Positions 15,002-15,312 of a DNA stretch of 15,312 bases are shown piece by piece. The notes under the pieces were generated by a model that made no database searches, was not told where the DNA came from, and saw nothing but the letters and a program-made list of their open reading frames with translations. Both the position numbers and the translations under genes were made by a program. Position 1 is the first letter of the stretch; every line of letters starts with the position of its first letter. The DNA comes from Croceibacterium_A sp039920345 (lineage in GTDB: Bacteria > Pseudomonadota > Alphaproteobacteria > Sphingomonadales > Sphingomonadaceae): positions 1 to 15,312 of the forward strand of contig JBDSDZ010000185.1 in the NCBI GenBank assembly GCA_039920345.1, given 5' to 3'.

Positions 15002-15049
15002 GCTCAAATCGTCTCAGATCGGCCCAGCTGTCGCTTGCTCGCGCAAGTC

Positions 15050-15312
15050 TCAGGCCATGAGGTTGTGCCACTCGGCCAGTGCGGCCGAGCGACGGGACAT
15101 GCTGGTCTCTCTATCGATGGGGTGGCGTTCGAGGTTGAAGTGGTTGTGGAGTCCCGGGTCTTCGTAACGTAGCTTTCGAGCACCCCGCCTTCCTGGTCGA
15201 CCGCTCGCCACAGGTAATGCATCTCACCGTTGATCTTCACATACCCCTCGTTGAGGTGCCACTTCCACTGCCGGAAGCCGCGCATCCTCGAGACGCGCTG
15301 GCCGCGAATGTC
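15050..15312 (-). pseudogene. IS6-family transposase remnant, internally deleted (5' end outside window)
   Basis: On the minus strand from the window edge the frame reads DIRGQRVSRMRGFRQWKWHL, then NEGYVKINGEMHYLWRAVDQ and LESYVTKTRD, the catalytic core of IS6-family (IS26/IS6100-like) DDE transposases. The usual WHLDE is here WHLNE, so the first catalytic Asp is replaced by Asn. Directly after TKTRD the match jumps to another frame reading HNHFNLERHPIDRETSMSRR, then SAALAEWHNLMA and a stop at 15050-15052, the transposase C-terminus. The middle part with the second Asp and the Glu is missing, so a frame-breaking deletion joined the two ends and the enzyme must be inactive. No IS6 terminal inverted repeat was recognised between 15002 and 15049. 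Confidence 0.85.

Noticed and set aside
15034..15047. Hairpin CTTGC/GCAAG as terminator of cobA
   Set aside because: The stem is only 5 bp and no T run follows.

Overview
The window looks like chromosomal DNA of an alphaproteobacterium, most likely a sphingomonad (Sphingomonadales). This is inferred from high GC with strongly GC-biased third codon positions, from protein style, and from the nas gene order; I could not run a taxonomic search. Its core is a complete nitrate assimilation locus on the + strand (about 3985-15001). A two-component signalling region and an aldehyde dehydrogenase lie to its left, and a broken IS6-type transposase lies to its right.

Left part (1-3763): the tail of a gene ending in a response-regulator receiver domain, then a hybrid histidine kinase (receiver, PAS-like, HisKA, HATPase, receiver). 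Convergent to it is an aldehyde dehydrogenase of the salicylaldehyde/vanillin dehydrogenase type. I see no functional link from these genes to nitrate use.

Nitrate locus: nasT (receiver plus ANTAR RNA-binding antiterminator) overlaps nasS (cytoplasmic nitrate sensor of the NrtA/CmpA fold). Next come an MFS nitrate/nitrite transporter with an outer-membrane beta-barrel porin, then nirB, nirD, nasA and cobA. The last four are tightly packed: nirB/nirD overlap by 1 nt, nirD and nasA are about 5 nt apart, and nasA/cobA overlap by 8 nt. Together they encode uptake across both membranes, nitrate to nitrite, nitrite to ammonium, and the methyltransferase that starts siroheme synthesis for NirB.

The most informative part is non-coding. 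The transporter and nirB each have a 5' leader with the same layout: two hairpins with six-base loops carrying A at position 1 and G at position 4, exactly 17 nt apart, the second hairpin sharing its 3' arm with an intrinsic terminator. This is the known target architecture of ANTAR antiterminators, so NasT, released from NasS by nitrate, is expected to open both operons. Upstream of each leader is an identical 14-base box (ATGCTGCACTGCAA), and 12 bases of it recur inverted at the 5' end of nasT. This box, with a second shared box (CTGCGAATCnGTTA), suggests a shared transcription-level control in addition to antitermination. I recognise no regulator for it.

Right edge (15050-15312): an IS6-family transposase remnant on the - strand that lost its middle by a frame-breaking deletion and whose first catalytic Asp is replaced by Asn. 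No tRNA, rRNA or CRISPR array was seen.
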